Origin: Phragmites australis | Lineage: Eukaryota; Streptophyta; Magnoliopsida; Poales; Poaceae | Length of the DNA: 64,000 nt | Direction of reading: 5' to 3' | Assembly (NCBI RefSeq): GCF_958298935.1 | Contig: NC_084942.1 | Coordinates: forward strand, 14,081,501 to 14,145,500 | In this document: in pieces, positions 1 to 11,688 of the stretch | Position numbering within the stretch: position 1 is the first letter of the stretch | How the letters are laid out: every line of letters starts with the position of its first letter | Notes under the pieces: generated by a model | Database searches by the model: none | The model's input: the letters and a program-made list of their open reading frames with translations, nothing else | What the model was told of the DNA's origin: nothing | Translations under genes and position numbers: made by a program

Positions 1-2222
1 CAACTATTGAGAAAATGATTCTAAGAGATATTAGGAATGTGGTACATTCGATGGGGAAGGACATTAGGAGCTTTGGCCTTCCAGAATTGGATGAAACAGG
101 TGATGTTCTCATTTTGTGTTATATGTGATGCCTTAATACTATATAATATCAAAATTTTATTTACTGTAGGTTCACTTAGATATAAGATAGTAGGAACTAA
201 TTGCATGTGAAGTTAATATCACAAACCGAAGATCTGTTAGAAAGAAAGCACTTTCACAAAACATTATTTAGGCATGGTTTGAATTCTCATTTATTCTATT
301 ATTTTCTTCTGTAGCATAGGTGCAAGTTGATATAATTATTTATTAGATGGAAGCATGTCTTTTTTTCCATATTTTATCGCTTTAATGTATGTTCATCTTA
401 ACATTTACAATCCCTTCCCTTTTTATTTGTCCCTATAACATGTCTGATTACCAGATTTGTGTGATTTTTAATCGAATACTATTTCAATTGTTTACCATAT
501 GAAATTAATGATTGTTGATCAATGCATGTTTCAATTATGTACTGACTGATCAATAAATGAGTTGAACTGATGTTACTTGTCTAATACATATGTGCCTTAG
601 TTATACTTGACATATATTTTATTGGACATATTACTTCAATATTATAGCCATATTTGTGTGATGCATATATTATCTTACTATAATATTCTCATTTTTGCTA
701 ACGCTTTGGTTTGTTTGTTTCATTGCTGGATCAGACAATTGTTCTGGTGAAAATGCGAGAGAGGTCATCGAGGAGCAGTCGGTGGGCGTGGATCAAGAAC
801 ATCTTAATATTATAAGTACTTTGAACATGGAGTAGCAGGTTGGATTTGATGAAATCATGGATCACGTGAATAACAAAAGGGGCAATGTTTTCTTTGTTGA
901 TGGTCCAGGATGCATGGGGAAGACTTATTTGTACAAGGCACTACTTGCTAGGGTGCACTCACTAGATCTCATAGTAATTGCAACTGCAACATCTAGTATA
1001 GCAGCATAGATCATGCCTGGTGGACGTACCACCCACTCGCGGTTCAAGATTCCCATTAAGCTTGTTGATGTTTGCATGTGTAATTTCACAAAGCAGAGTG
1101 GTACCGCGGAGTTGCTTCATAGGGCATCGTTGATAATCTGGGATGAAGTTGCCATGACAAAACGTCAAACTGTTGAGGCACTTGATAGGTCACTACAAGA
1201 TATAATGGGATGTTCTTTGCTGTTCGGGGGAAAGGTTATGGTCTTTGGTGGATATTTTAGGCAGGTCCTTCCTGTGGTGCCACGTGGTACGAGAGCACAA
1301 ATCACTGATGCTACACTGCAAAGATCATATCTATGGGAGAAGATAATTAAGATACACATCACCCGCAACATGAGGGCACAAACTGACCCCTAGTACTCTG
1401 AATACCTACTTAGAATTGGCAACGGCACCGAAGAGTCCATTGGTGACGACTATGTGCGCCTCCTTAATGACATTGTGATAAGTTACAACACCACCAAGCC
1501 AGATGAATCAGTTGATGAGCTCATTCAGAATGTGTTCCCATATCTTCATAACAATGCTACCTTAGCGACTTACATGAGCTCGCGTGCTATGCTGGTGACA
1601 AAGAATGAGCACGTGGATGAGCTGAATGCAAGGATGGTTGACAGGTTTCTAGGCAAAGAGAAGGTATACTACAGCTTTGACTCTGTCGATGATGATTCAC
1701 ACAACAACTACCCGCCCGACTTCCTAAACTCAATCAAACCAAATGGCTTGCCCCCCCCCCCCATGTGCTCAAGGTCAAAATCAACTGCCCAGTGATCCTA
1801 CTCTGGAATCTCGATCCTCACAATGGCCTATGAATGGGACAAGGCTAATAGTCAGAGCTTTCCAACATAACGTGATTGATGCTGAGATTGTTGGTGGCCA
1901 ACATCCTGGAAATAGGGTGTTTATACATAGGATCCCTTTGTCCCCCTCGGAAGACCTTTCGCTTCCTTTCAAGTTCAGGAGGAAATAGTTTCCAGTTCGG
2001 CTCAGCTTTGCAGTGACCATAAACAAAGCGCAGGGACAAACCATCTCTAATGTTGGTATTTATCTTCGTGAGCCTATGTTCTCACATGGCTAGCTTTACG
2101 TTGCATTGTCAAGGGGTGCGTCAAGGAAGACGACTTGGATTCTGACGAAGCCTAATGAAGAAATAGATCATTCTGGGAGAAGCACCAAAAACATTGTGTA
2201 TAGAGATGTATTGGAGCGGTGA
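1..2222 (+). pseudogene. Helitron PIF1-like helicase, C-terminal part, decayed
   Basis: The plus strand encodes pieces of the helicase half of a plant Helitron RepHel protein. A short exon at 1-~102 (IRNVVHSMGKDIRSFGLPEL) is followed by an intron to ~735. The main part then carries a degenerate Walker A (GPGCMGKTY, where GPGGTGKT is usual), Walker B region (IIWDEVAM), the VFGGYFRQVLPV motif, and the late helicase motifs INKAQGQT and YVALSRG near 2020-2120. In-frame stops lie near 833, 1007, 1391, 1986 and 2091, and a run of 12 C at 1751-1762 shifts the frame. The reading ends at the TGA at 2220-2222. The replication-initiator half must lie left of the window. I see no clear Helitron 3' CTRR hairpin. 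It cannot encode a working helicase as it stands. Confidence 0.85.
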
Positions 2223-3870
2223 TGCAACTTCCCCATTTGCAGTAAGTTTTGAGCGCTTCTAACGGTTTTTGCTCTTATTTCAGATATGTCGTTCAGTTAT
2301 GATAATGTGGCATTGCAATTGGTGTTAAATGCCACTGTTCATTCCTATCATTAATCCATTTTCTCCTGCTTCGCGTGCAGCTATTTAATTTAACAGTTTG
2401 TTGGGCACTTACTGAACTTTGAGCCACATCCTTATGTATTATTCTGTTGAAAGTATAGTAACTTTCGAAATTAGGCTGGCACTTAGATGGTATATTTGTT
2501 TGGTGGAACAGTGAACTGTGCAGTTTTCATGTGGTACTATTCCTTATTTGAAAACAGGTGGTACTATTCCTTATTTGATATGTAATTATATTCTATAGTT
2601 TGCATGTCTATTTTAATTTAATCCACGCACCAATTAAGTCATTATATCTAATAATATATAATATATAGATTTATTAAACTATGAAGGTATGAGTTAAATC
2701 ATGTCAATTTCCATCAACCAAAGATGTACCCATCGTACCTAAGACCCTCGGATCTTATAAACAACCAACACATCCAACAGTCTATATTCGTTTCACGCCG
2801 TATCATCGGATCTAATGGTGAGATTGGCCGGTAACGTCCTATGCATATTGATTTGCTTTGATTTTATCACACTAAAATTTTTACCCACACGCGTCCCCTC
2901 CCTACTGGCTCCCCTGATTTGTTTCCTTTTCTTCCCCTGATTTATTTCCTTTTCTTCCCACGTCGAATCCCCTAATCACACTTTCCTTTTCTTCCCTCGG
3001 CGTTGCATCTCGACGCCACCCTCCCTCCCCCGGAACTCCTCCTCCGAGAAGATCGGTTGCAAATTAGGATAGAAAGAACAAGGATCCAGTTTTATTTTGC
3101 TTACAGGTGCTTACGGATCAATCTTAATTTGATCGCAAATTTCCCTTTTTATTTGCACACACAGAAAGCAACAGTTCGGGTAAAGATTTGTGCACATTGC
3201 ACGCAAAATATTTTGAAAAAGTCAGCGTCCAGGACATGCAATGAATGAAAATCAGTTATTTGCTTGTACACGAGTCTATCGTGCAGGTAAATTACTTATA
3301 TAGAATACTCTATGAACATGAAGATAATGGTGCAAAATTGCTACGATCAAGGTCTCACGTGACGCAAGATCAATTTGTTGATTTATTTAGCCGGGGATGT
3401 AATCATAGGCTCCATTAAAATCGCTTTTTGCTTAGTTGACTTTGTTTCCTTTGCTTAAGCTATGGAGAGTATTTGGTAACATATTATTATTTCCTTGATC
3501 TATTTTCGTTCCCAATGATCACTCCAATGTATACCTTTGCAATGACACACAACATTTGGTAACAAAACATGATTGATTGATTTTCTTTTTTTCCTTGAGC
3601 ACCCGATAATAGTTGTAACAAACGTAATTGCTTGATTTCTTTTTTTTTTTCCTTTTTTCCTTGTTGCACGCAGGCTTGTTTCCAAATTGATGACAAGGCT
3701 ATATCTTGGACTTGTGATCTAGAGGAACATCCTCTTCGTGTTTGCTGGGGGGCGATCTGAAGGAAGCTCCACGAGGTCAAGAGCCAAGGACGAGGCTATC
3801 TGAACCAAGCTCCGCGAGACCGATTTGGACGAGTGTGCAGCTGGACAAGGCGGCTTACCTCCAAAGAAAC
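2223..3870. other. Gene-free stretch, nothing recognised
   Basis: AT-rich sequence to ~2690, then mixed sequence with pyrimidine-rich patches around 2895-3060. A short CpG-rich segment at 3000-3060 resembles a 5' leader but has no supported gene behind it. No termini, repeats or RNA genes could be defined. The segment 3742-3870 is open and in frame with the F-box gene that follows, but its residues are not F-box-like; it is probably the leader of that gene. Confidence 0.4.
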
Positions 3871-4447
3871 ATGGCGGCTCAGCAGCCTCCTCCGAGAAGA
3901 TCTAGGCCGGATTGGAGCTCCGGCCTCCCATCAGAGCTCCTCGAGTCCATCGGGAAGTGTCTTACCTCTAGCCACGATGCGGTCTCCTTCAGATTTGTCT
4001 GCGCCTCTTGGCGCGACGCCGTGCCGTTCGCGATCTTTGTGCCGCTCCTGCTACTCTCATTCAGCCCTGAATCAGACAACGTCACCTTCTACAATGTCTT
4101 GGAGAAGAAGGTGTTCTCCTTGCCCCAACTGGACGTGCGCGGGAAGGTGTTGTGCGGCTCGTCGTGTGGTTAGCTGGCCCTGATGGACGAGTCCGCGTCC
4201 ATGACGCTACTGAAACCCTTCACCGGCGTGCGCATTCCCGCCGGCTGACGAGCATGTCGCGACGGCGTCCTCCTTGACACACGTGTCTAGAGTGGACAGC
4301 CGGTGGGTGCTCCATTCCGATAGCCATGGTATAGCGAACGCAACCAGTGCCATCACTCTAGACTTGATGAGGCACGTGTTCTTCGATAAGATCGTGCTCT
4401 TCGCGCCGCTTGACGCCGACTGCTGCGAGTGCGTGGCCATGGCCTTA
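3871..4447 (+). pseudogene. F-box/DUF295 protein, nonsense-mutated and truncated
   Basis: Starts at the ATG at 3871 (MAAQQPPPRRSRPDWSS), the likely start because the F-box follows directly: LPSELLESIGKCL, then FRFVCASWRDAV. F-box proteins are substrate receptors of SCF ubiquitin ligases; the grass DUF295 group is large and fast-evolving. After LCGSSCG an in-frame TAG at 4171-4173 stands where the family usually has Trp, and the frame resumes with LALMDESASMTLL. A second break near 4245-4265 shifts frame to the DUF295-like part (VDSRWVLHSDSHGIANA, then LMRHVFFDKIVL). Homology ends near 4447, where an LTR-like sequence begins, so the C-terminal DUF295 region is missing. It is a broken gene with at least three lesions. 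The family call is firm; the exact join to the LTR is approximate. Confidence 0.75.
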
Positions 4448-4449
4448 GC

Positions 4450-5600
4450 ATTCTTGATTATCCTTGTTGCCTTGGTTTAGGGTATGGACGGGTAGATCAT
4501 GTTTAGCCTTGCTTTGGGATAGTAGTAATCATAATTGTTCAACTATACCTGCTAATGATCTTATGCAACTATGATAAAATTTGGTGGAATAATGTTTTTG
4601 TTAGCAACATGTAATTAGGATTTGAGCAAGTGGTTGGAGAAGACCGGTGCATGTTGCACGGATGGGGTGGTGGTAGTATTGCTCAAATCATAAGGACCGG
4701 TTCGTGGAGCGACCATTCCGAGTTTATAGGACAACCACAAGCCAAGTATGAGATTGGCCTGGCCAATTAATTAACTGCTTTCCCAACATAGTGTAGACCA
4801 TCCGGTAGTGTAGAGATGGAAGGGGATACATCTCAGAACTATCTAGCGTAAGAGGGGGCTTTTGGCGTGAAGGGTGTACTCCCACATGGGTGAAATCTTA
4901 GCAGGCATGCATATATTGATAAATGCTTTGTAAAGGCCTTGTAGTGGTGCCTAACCGCACACCTCAGAAGTGTGTAAGTGTTTGATCGATACGGGTAAAA
5001 CAGGAAATTATAACTTGTGGATAAAATGTACAACCTAAGTATACAATATTTACAGAGTGTAAAACTAATTAATCAGTCGTACTCACGGTCAAGAACGGCG
5101 AGGAACTCTCACATGATTAAAACTTGATGGTTTGGTCGTTCTTGGTCAACCTTGGTGGTGGAAACCATGGTTGAGCTGTACGTTTTGGTCAACCTTAGTG
5201 GTGGGAACCATGGTTTATGTGATTGGTTCTTTGGTTAAGTCAAGATGTGGGAAATCTTGAGGTTGTTGTTATTTATTGTTGTTCACTTAATTAATTACTC
5301 GCTTTTTAATTGTTTTAAAATAAATTCCGCTTCTATGCAAATGAGCTCCATTACCTTAATCCTTGTTTTATGCCTTCATATGCATTTTTCTCACAACTTC
5401 TAGAGTATGAGATGTACTCACACTTATTATACCTAAACCATACTCAGTTGAAAAATATATTGGACGACTTCACGGAAGAAGGTTGTAGGGTATGTTCTCC
5501 GTCAATTTCCTGTGAAGCTGCCTAGTGAAGATGAAGACCTTGCGTAGTTTCCGTTGCTGTTTTATTTGCTTCTTGACCCTCTAAGGCTCTTTTTTAAACA
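4450..5600. mobile_element. LTR-retrotransposon remnant, probably Ty3/gypsy LTR
   Basis: The non-coding text from 4450 resembles long grass gypsy LTRs: a Trp/Leu-poor, stop-filled stretch with late motifs around 5400-5520 typical of the transcribed end of such LTRs. It interrupts the F-box gene. Two near copies of a ~33-bp unit centred on GGTCAACCTTGGTGGTGG occur at 5139-5172 and 5184-5216. I could not fix TG/CA ends or target duplications. This assignment rests on recalled resemblance only, so confidence is moderate. Confidence 0.4.
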
Positions 5601-6071
5601 CGCTTTTATTCGAATAAGTTATAGATATTATTTTTTATCATCAATAAAGTTACTGTATGTTAATATTAATTTCTAGTTCAATGCATAATTAAGATTTGAC
5701 TGTTTCTTGAACTGGTCTCGACATTTATTCACTTCATGTTTGATACATTACATTCTATGTTATTTGTTGGCACTTTTCATTTGAGCCAAAGGCTAAAAGG
5801 CTATAATAATAAATGGTTTGGTACATAAGAGTCTTATGTACAGGTTGGAATAAAGATATTTCTTCATTATAAAAATAGTTAGGCATGCAAGTGGGTAACC
5901 TAACAGGTAGTTTTAGTCACTAATTTAATTTAGTTCAGGTCTCTTCCCTACAATTAGATGGGAGGTACATATTTAGTTCAATTGACTAAGTTGTGGGTGG
6001 ATCCAATAAAAAAAAAACAGTCCCTGGTTGTTGTGTTCGGCTAAAACTTCACGCTAGGAAGGAACAACGCC
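5601..6071. other. AT-rich upstream region of the receptor kinase gene
   Basis: No ORF or repeat with support. It presumably contains promoter sequence for the receptor-like kinase that starts near 6100. It contains a short poly-A tract near 6008-6018. Confidence 0.35.
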
Positions 6072-6078
6072 TATAAAT
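6072..6078 (+). promoter_or_regulatory. TATA box of the receptor kinase gene
   Basis: TATAAAT, at the plant-typical position if transcription starts about 30 bp downstream near 6100. That would put the first ATG (6102) at or before the cap site and favours the in-frame ATG at 6132 as the true start. Confidence 0.5.
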
Positions 6079-6131
6079 GAGAGGCACATGCAGCAGCGCC
6101 GATGCACTATAAGCTTCCTGCCATTTCAACC

Positions 6132-9100
6132 ATGTCTCCACAGGCTATATGCATCGTATTCTCCTCACGCATCACCTTAATCCTCCTCTTAGCGGCATGG
6201 GCAGCCATCTCTGCACAAGCCGTCAACCAGATCACCGGTACTACCGATCGCGATGCCCTGCTCTGCATCAAGTCCCACCTGTCCCAATCCAACCGCACAG
6301 GCGCCTTGGCCACATGGAGAAACGGCTCACTGGACTTCTGCCGCTAGCGGGGCGTCTCGTGCAGCCGGCGACAAGGCCTCCCTCCCCGGGTCACAGGGTT
6401 GGACCTCGAGGGAGAAGGCCTCGTCGGCCAGATCCCACCTTGCATCTCCAACCTCACTTATCTAGCACGGATCCACCTCCCATTCAATCAGCTTAGCGGG
6501 CCGATGCCGCCGGAGCTGGGTCAGCTCGGCAGGCTCCAGTACGTGAACCTCAGCTCCAACGCCCTGAGCGGTGTGATCCCAGCCGAGGTAGCGTCATGCT
6601 CTGGCCTCCGAGTCTTCGCTTTGATGAACAACAGCTTCGATGGAGGTATTCCTGCTTTCCTTTTCAACAGCTCTTTGATCCAAGTGATTGATCTTCGCAT
6701 GAACAATCTTTACGGGACAATCCCACACTTGCTACCGTACTCCTCCAGTAGTCTGGAATTTCTGGGTCTCACCGAAAACAGCCTCTCCGGTGAGATACCT
6801 TCCTCTTTAGGGAACCTGTCTTCGCTTGCTTCCCTGCTTGCTGCGGAGAACCACTTGACAGGCGGCATCCCAGACAGTTTAGCGATGTTATCAAACATGC
6901 ATCGCTTTGATCTCAGTTACAACAATCTATCAGGGACTGTGCCCAATACTATCTATAACTTCTCATTGTTAACATATCTGGGCTTGGGAAACAACGGTTT
7001 TGTAGGGAAGCTACCTTCAAGCATGGGCATCACTCTCCCAAACATCCAGAAACTAATAATGTCAGTAAATAAATTCGAGGGAGAGATACCAAAATCACTG
7101 GCAAATGCAACCAATCTTGTTTATATATACCTAGCTCGGAACTCCTTCAGTGGAGTCATTCCTTCCTTGGGAACCCTACCCAATTTGCAGAGGGTGATCC
7201 TGTTTGAGAACCGAAGGCTGGAAGCCGGGGACTGGACGTTCCTTTCTTCGTTAACGAATTGCACGCAACTGTCTCATTTGACCTTGGATGGGAACAGCTT
7301 GCAAGGAGATCTCCCTCGTTCAGTAGCTAACCTATCAAGAAATTTGGAATACCTAGTCCTTGGGTCAAATCACATAACAGGGACCATACCATCAGTTATT
7401 GGTGACCTAGTTGAGCTTTCTATCCTATATCTCGACAATAATATGCTAACCGGGCCTATACCTGCTTCTATTGGAAAGATTCGCAACTTGTTCGCTCTGA
7501 ACCTGTCGAAGAATAGGTTCTACGGGAAAGTCCCAACATCCTTAGGTAATTTGGACCAATTAACTGAACTTTATTTGCAAGAAAATAACTTGAGTGGAAT
7601 CATACCAGCAGATTTAGCTGGATGCAAAAAATTGTTGGCCTTGAACCTTTCTTCAAACACCTTGTGTGGACCCATACCAGAAGAGCTATTTGGTAAACTG
7701 AACCAGTTGAGCTTGGGGCTTGACTTGTCAAACAACCAACTCACGCATTCCATTCCATATGAAATCGGTAACTTGATCAACCTTGGATCCTTGAACATCT
7801 CCAACAACAACATCTCTGGCCAAATCCCGCCTACTCTCGGCTCGTGTGTGCTCTTGCAAGCGCTTCGCCTGGAAGGGAACTTCCTTGAGGGGCAAATTCC
7901 ACCATCTCTTGCGGAGTTGAAAGGCATCAAGGAGATGGACTTTTCTCAAAATTCCTTGTCGGGTGAAATCCCAGAATTTTTCGAGCTATTTGACAGTTTG
8001 CAGTACCTAAATTTATCCTTCAACAACCTTGACGGTCCAATTCCGACGAAAGGAATCTTTTCCAATGGCACGAACAGGCTTTTTCTCCAGGGAAACCCAA
8101 GGCTATGCACAGCCACACCAATCCTACAATTCCCACTTTGTTCTGCCAACGTTTCTAAAAGGCAGAACAAGTTCTTGGTCCGAGTTTTGGCTATTATATT
8201 ACCATGTGTTGCAGTTTCTCTCCTGTTTGCCCTATTCTTGAAGATGTCAAGCAAAGATTCACGTCCCTTGAATGAATCCTCCATGGAATCCAAGATGCTA
8301 TCCTACAATGATCTAAGCAAAGCAACCGATGGATTTTCTTCTGCCAACTTGATTGGTTCAGGGCAGTCTGGTGTAGTTTACAAAGGTGCATTACCCGAGG
8401 AAGTTGGTCAGTTGATCGCTGTGAAAGTATTCAAGCTTGGTCAATTTGGTGCATCAAATAGCTTTCTTGCAGAGTGTAGAGCCTTAAGAAACATCCGTCA
8501 CCGAAACCTTGTAAAAGTGATCACAGCCTGCTCAACATACGATCCTTTAGGAAATGAGTTCAAAGCTCTGGTACTCGAATACATGACAAATGGCACCCTT
8601 GAAAACCACATTCATACTAAGTCCGCCGGGTATGGATATCTATGTTTAGGTGCAAGGATCGGCATAGCAGTTGACATTGCTTCTGTTTTAGAGTACCTTC
8701 ACAATTGGAGTGTCCCTCCCTTGGTTCACTGTGATTTAAAACCAAGCAATATTCTCTTTGATAACGACAACGTTGCTCATGTTGGTGACTTCGGGCTTGC
8801 ACGGTTCCTCCATGGTTTCTCTTCTTCCGGAGGGTATCAGAACTCAACAAGCTTGATTGGAGCAAGAGGATCGGTGGGATACATAGCACCAGGTGAGCTC
8901 GTGCGTCTAGCTATCATATGTATATTCATCTTTTTTTTATTATTGACACTAAGCTTTATGTGGTCACTGAAGTATTGAAGCTTCACTGAAATTTGGTTTA
9001 TAACAAGTTTTCAAAACTGCAGAGTATGGCATGGGCGGTAGAATCTCAACTGAGGGCGACATATATAGCTATGGAATTGTTCTTCTGGAAATGCTCACCG

Positions 9101-9405
9101 GAAAACGTCCTACTGATGAATCCTTTAAAGATGGTCTTACCCTCCACAAATATGTAGTGGAAGCATTACCTCAACTTGGTGAGATACTGGATTCTGATCT
9201 TAGTCAAGAGATTGCAGGGGATCACAGTACTCATATTGAAGGAAAGGAACACCCTGACAAAGCAGAGATGCAAAGCTGTATTCTGCAACTGCTAAACCTT
9301 GGGCTACTATGCTCTGAAGAATCACCAAAAGATCGGCCAAACATACAGGATGTATATAGTGAAGTAGTTACAGTGAAAGAACATTTCCTTTCTTGTAGCC
9401 GTTAA
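6132..9405 (+). pseudogene. LRR receptor-like kinase (subfamily XII, Xa21/EFR-like) with one premature stop
   Basis: Two exons: ~6132-8892 and 9023-9405, with a 130-bp GT-AG intron (8893-9022) that splits the Glu codon of YIAPEYG, the conserved intron site of this subfamily. From ATG 6132 (an in-frame ATG also lies at 6102) the protein has a signal peptide (LILLLAAWAAISAQA), an LRR N-cap (DRDALLCIKSHLS), 23 LRRs of the plant LxGxIP type, a membrane segment (VLAIILPCVAVSLLFALFL) and a kinase domain. The kinase keeps its glycine loop (GSGQSGVVYKG), catalytic Lys (AVKVF), HCDLKPSN and DFG; HCD makes it a non-RD kinase, as in innate immune receptors such as Xa21. The lesion is a TAG at 6345-6347 inside the N-cap (FCR-stop-RGVSC), where the family has Trp in FCxWxGVxC. 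All ~970 codons after it stay open, so the loss looks recent. It could be a nonsense allele, or a sequencing error. Confidence 0.9.
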
Positions 9406-9696
9406 AGAAAACTGACAAATTGTCAGTGCTGACAGCATTGACAACGGAAGCAGTATGTCGAAAAACATTAGAATGGTTTATGTTGGGATATGTGTCGAAT
9501 ATGTATACAAGAGTCAGTTACAGATATACTTGAGTTGTAATTAGGTGGGATTATAAATAGAGTTGTAGTTTGACTCCTATTTTCAGGCACATAAATATTA
9601 GGCACCACTGTGTAACCACATCGACAAAAATAGATCATATGGGGAGGAGCATATGTAGTCATACCCCGATGATGTAGGCAAGATGGCTGAACCTCG
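9406..9696. mobile_element. Possible copia LTR fragment (from ~9480)
   Basis: The 3' flank of the kinase gene runs to ~9479. From 9480 the text starts TGTTGGGATATG, a common start of Ty1/copia LTRs on the plus strand, with a TATA-like TATAAATAG near 9555. It runs into the end of the minus-strand gag below, whose last ~25 codons are probably read from this LTR. No matching partner LTR is seen. Confidence 0.3.
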
Positions 9697-10869
9697 TTAA
9701 AAAAACTTTATGCATTGGTGTGTTGATCTTGTGCTTAGTGAGCGGTGATCAGGGAGCTTTGATCCCAGGCGTTCAGCTCGCCCTGTTGTGCGCTCTGCTG
9801 TTGTGGCGCGTAGACAGCAACGGGATTGAAACCCACCGCCTGGGCCATTAGCACCTGCTGGGCTGGAAGCCCAAGCTGAGGCCCAAGAAGTCCCTATCCC
9901 GGGGCCCGAAATGGCATGGGCTATGCTTGGACCATGCCGGTCCACGGGTTGTAGCCCGCGGTCCAGGTGCCCTACGCGCGCAGGAGGGTGAGGTTGAGCA
10001 CCGGAGGCACTGCTCCCGCCGTCGCCGCCACTGGCAGCAGAGGAAGTCATCGAGGCCGCCTTGCTCTTCTTCTTCTTGGACTTGGGGCGAGCGCTGGAGG
10101 TGGAAGACCCGCCGTCGTGTGCGACGGAGGAGGACGACGAGCGACCAGCGTAGAGGGCCTTTGCGGCCTGCATCTTGGCCGCCTGCTCCAGTTGCAGTTC
10201 CTTGAGGAGAAGGTGGGAATGAGTCTCCAAGAAGGTGGGCAGTGGTTTCTTGCTGCTGATGGAGGTGATGCAATGCCAGAATTTGGGGTTGAGCCCACGG
10301 AGAAGGTTGATCACATGGTTTTCCTCATGGACGGGTTGGCCAATGTTGTGGAGATTGTCCGCGAGAGTGTGAAGATGACTGCAGTATTGTGTGATGGTCA
10401 TATCACCTTGATAGAGATTCCAGAACTTGGCCTCCATGTACACAACGTGCGTGAGGCGATTGTTGCGGAAGACACCCTCAATGGCGCGCCAGACATCGTA
10501 GGCTTTTTCCTTCGGATCCATGACGATGTCGAGCATCTCCTTGTATATGGTGGTGTAGAGCCAATTGCAGATGGCTTCGTCGTTCATCGCCCACTTGGAG
10601 TCGTCGGGGACATCGGCCGATGCTGTTTTGATGTGAGCACGTAGGCCAAATTTCCCAAAGACGGTGTCGAAGAACCGCCATCATTGAGTGTAGTTGCACT
10701 CAGCCATGTCGAGGACGATGGGAACATGAGAACGAATATTAACCATCTGAATTTGAGACGCAGGGGCGGTGGTAGGAGTCTTGTTGGCATGGCGAAGCAT
10801 TTCGGAGAGTGTCACCAGAGGAGGAGGAAGCATCCAGGGATGGGGCCTAGGAAGCAGTGGAGTTGGCAT
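9697..10869 (-). pseudogene. Ty1/copia gag polyprotein fragment (UBN2-type)
   Basis: Minus-strand frame with the classic copia gag layout: MVNIRSHVPIVLDMAECNY near the start, then WRFFDTVFGKFGL, then AYDVWRAIEGVFRNNRLTHV, LYQGDMTITQYCSHLHTLAD and LLRGLNPKFWHCITSISS. The N-terminal part is separated from the rest by a TGA at ~10684-10686. After ~residue 150 the frame becomes a Ser/Lys-rich tail (SKKKKSKAASMTSSAASGG) with no clear zinc knuckle. There is no protease, integrase or reverse transcriptase in this strand on the left, so the element is gag-only or truncated. Gag would form the particle shell of the retrotransposon. The long plus-strand frame over the same bases is a shadow. Confidence 0.8.
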
Positions 10870-10930
10870 CCATTGCAGCAGAAGGAGGAGAGGATCGGCT
10901 TGATCGGGTTGATGAAATCACCCTGGTCAG

Positions 10931-10942
10931 TCACTGATACCA
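10931..10942 (-). other. Primer-binding site of the copia element
   Basis: On the minus strand TGGTATCAGTGA follows directly after the LTR's terminal CA. It matches the initiator Met-tRNA 3' end complement (TGGTATCAGAGC) at the first nine bases. This orients the LTR and gag together on the minus strand. Confidence 0.65.
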
Positions 10943-11207
10943 TGAACGAGGGAAGATCAAGAGAGATAAGCTCAGAGGAGAATTGTGAGAGCCAACTCAG
11001 ATTGATTCTATATTGCAGTGGTGATCTTATACATGTACATCACGTGAGAATGTGCGCTAATGGAAGAGCTAACTACTACCTATACTGTCAGATCAGGCCG
11101 AAGGAATCGTTGGCCATGACTGTTGTGATCGTGGACACAGTCGGACGGTTGTTATCACCAACACTTAGCTTGTTGATCTTGGTGACGCTTCCACTAAAAC
11201 CCTAACA
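10943..11207 (-). repeat. 5' LTR of the copia element, 265 bp
   Basis: Reading the minus strand, it starts TGTTAGGGTTTTAGTGG at 11207 and ends CTTCCCTCGTTCA at 10943, next to the primer-binding site. A transcription-start-like TATAAGATCACC lies inside. No second LTR copy was found, so the element is incomplete. Confidence 0.65.
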
Positions 11208-11679
11208 AGTAGTATCAAAACTATAGAAAAAGATCGTGTGGAGACATGAGGAGATGTTCCATACTGCGCAAAGCACGCACGGTCCGGGGAAGGACATGGT
11301 CCAAGGTGGAGCATGGTGGCGATCAATGACTTGATCAGTGGATTCGAACACTTCGAGCGTGATGGCTCGAACTATCCGATGAGCTACATCAATAGAGATC
11401 CGTCCAGACCTAAAGATCGAGTTGATAGCAACTGGAGGTTGTTATTTGATAGGGGCCAGATAGAAGTGACGCCTAGATTTAACGGTGTTTAAGCTGCATC
11501 AATGAGGTGTTTGAGTTGTCGATGGGGTGTTTGGTTTGGAGTCCGTGCAACGGATCGATCGTACGAGGCGTGTGTGGCTTGGACAGCACGTGCGGCCAGT
11601 ACTAGTGTGTGTGGATTGGAGCTTGGGCTCAGCACGACTTGGTGGCCAAGGACGGGTGCGTGGCTTAGGCCCAGATGGT
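11208..11679. other. Gene-free stretch, unknown
   Basis: Mixed composition. A weak plus-strand frame around 11320-11490 (SGFEHFERDGSNY) slightly recalls a retrotransposon gag but is too short to call. It is the left flank of the foldback element at 11689. Confidence 0.3.
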
Positions 11680-11688
11680 GACGTTGGC

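Noticed and set aside
9967..10644. 225-aa plus-strand frame
   Set aside because: Lies antisense to a clear copia gag; shadow frame.
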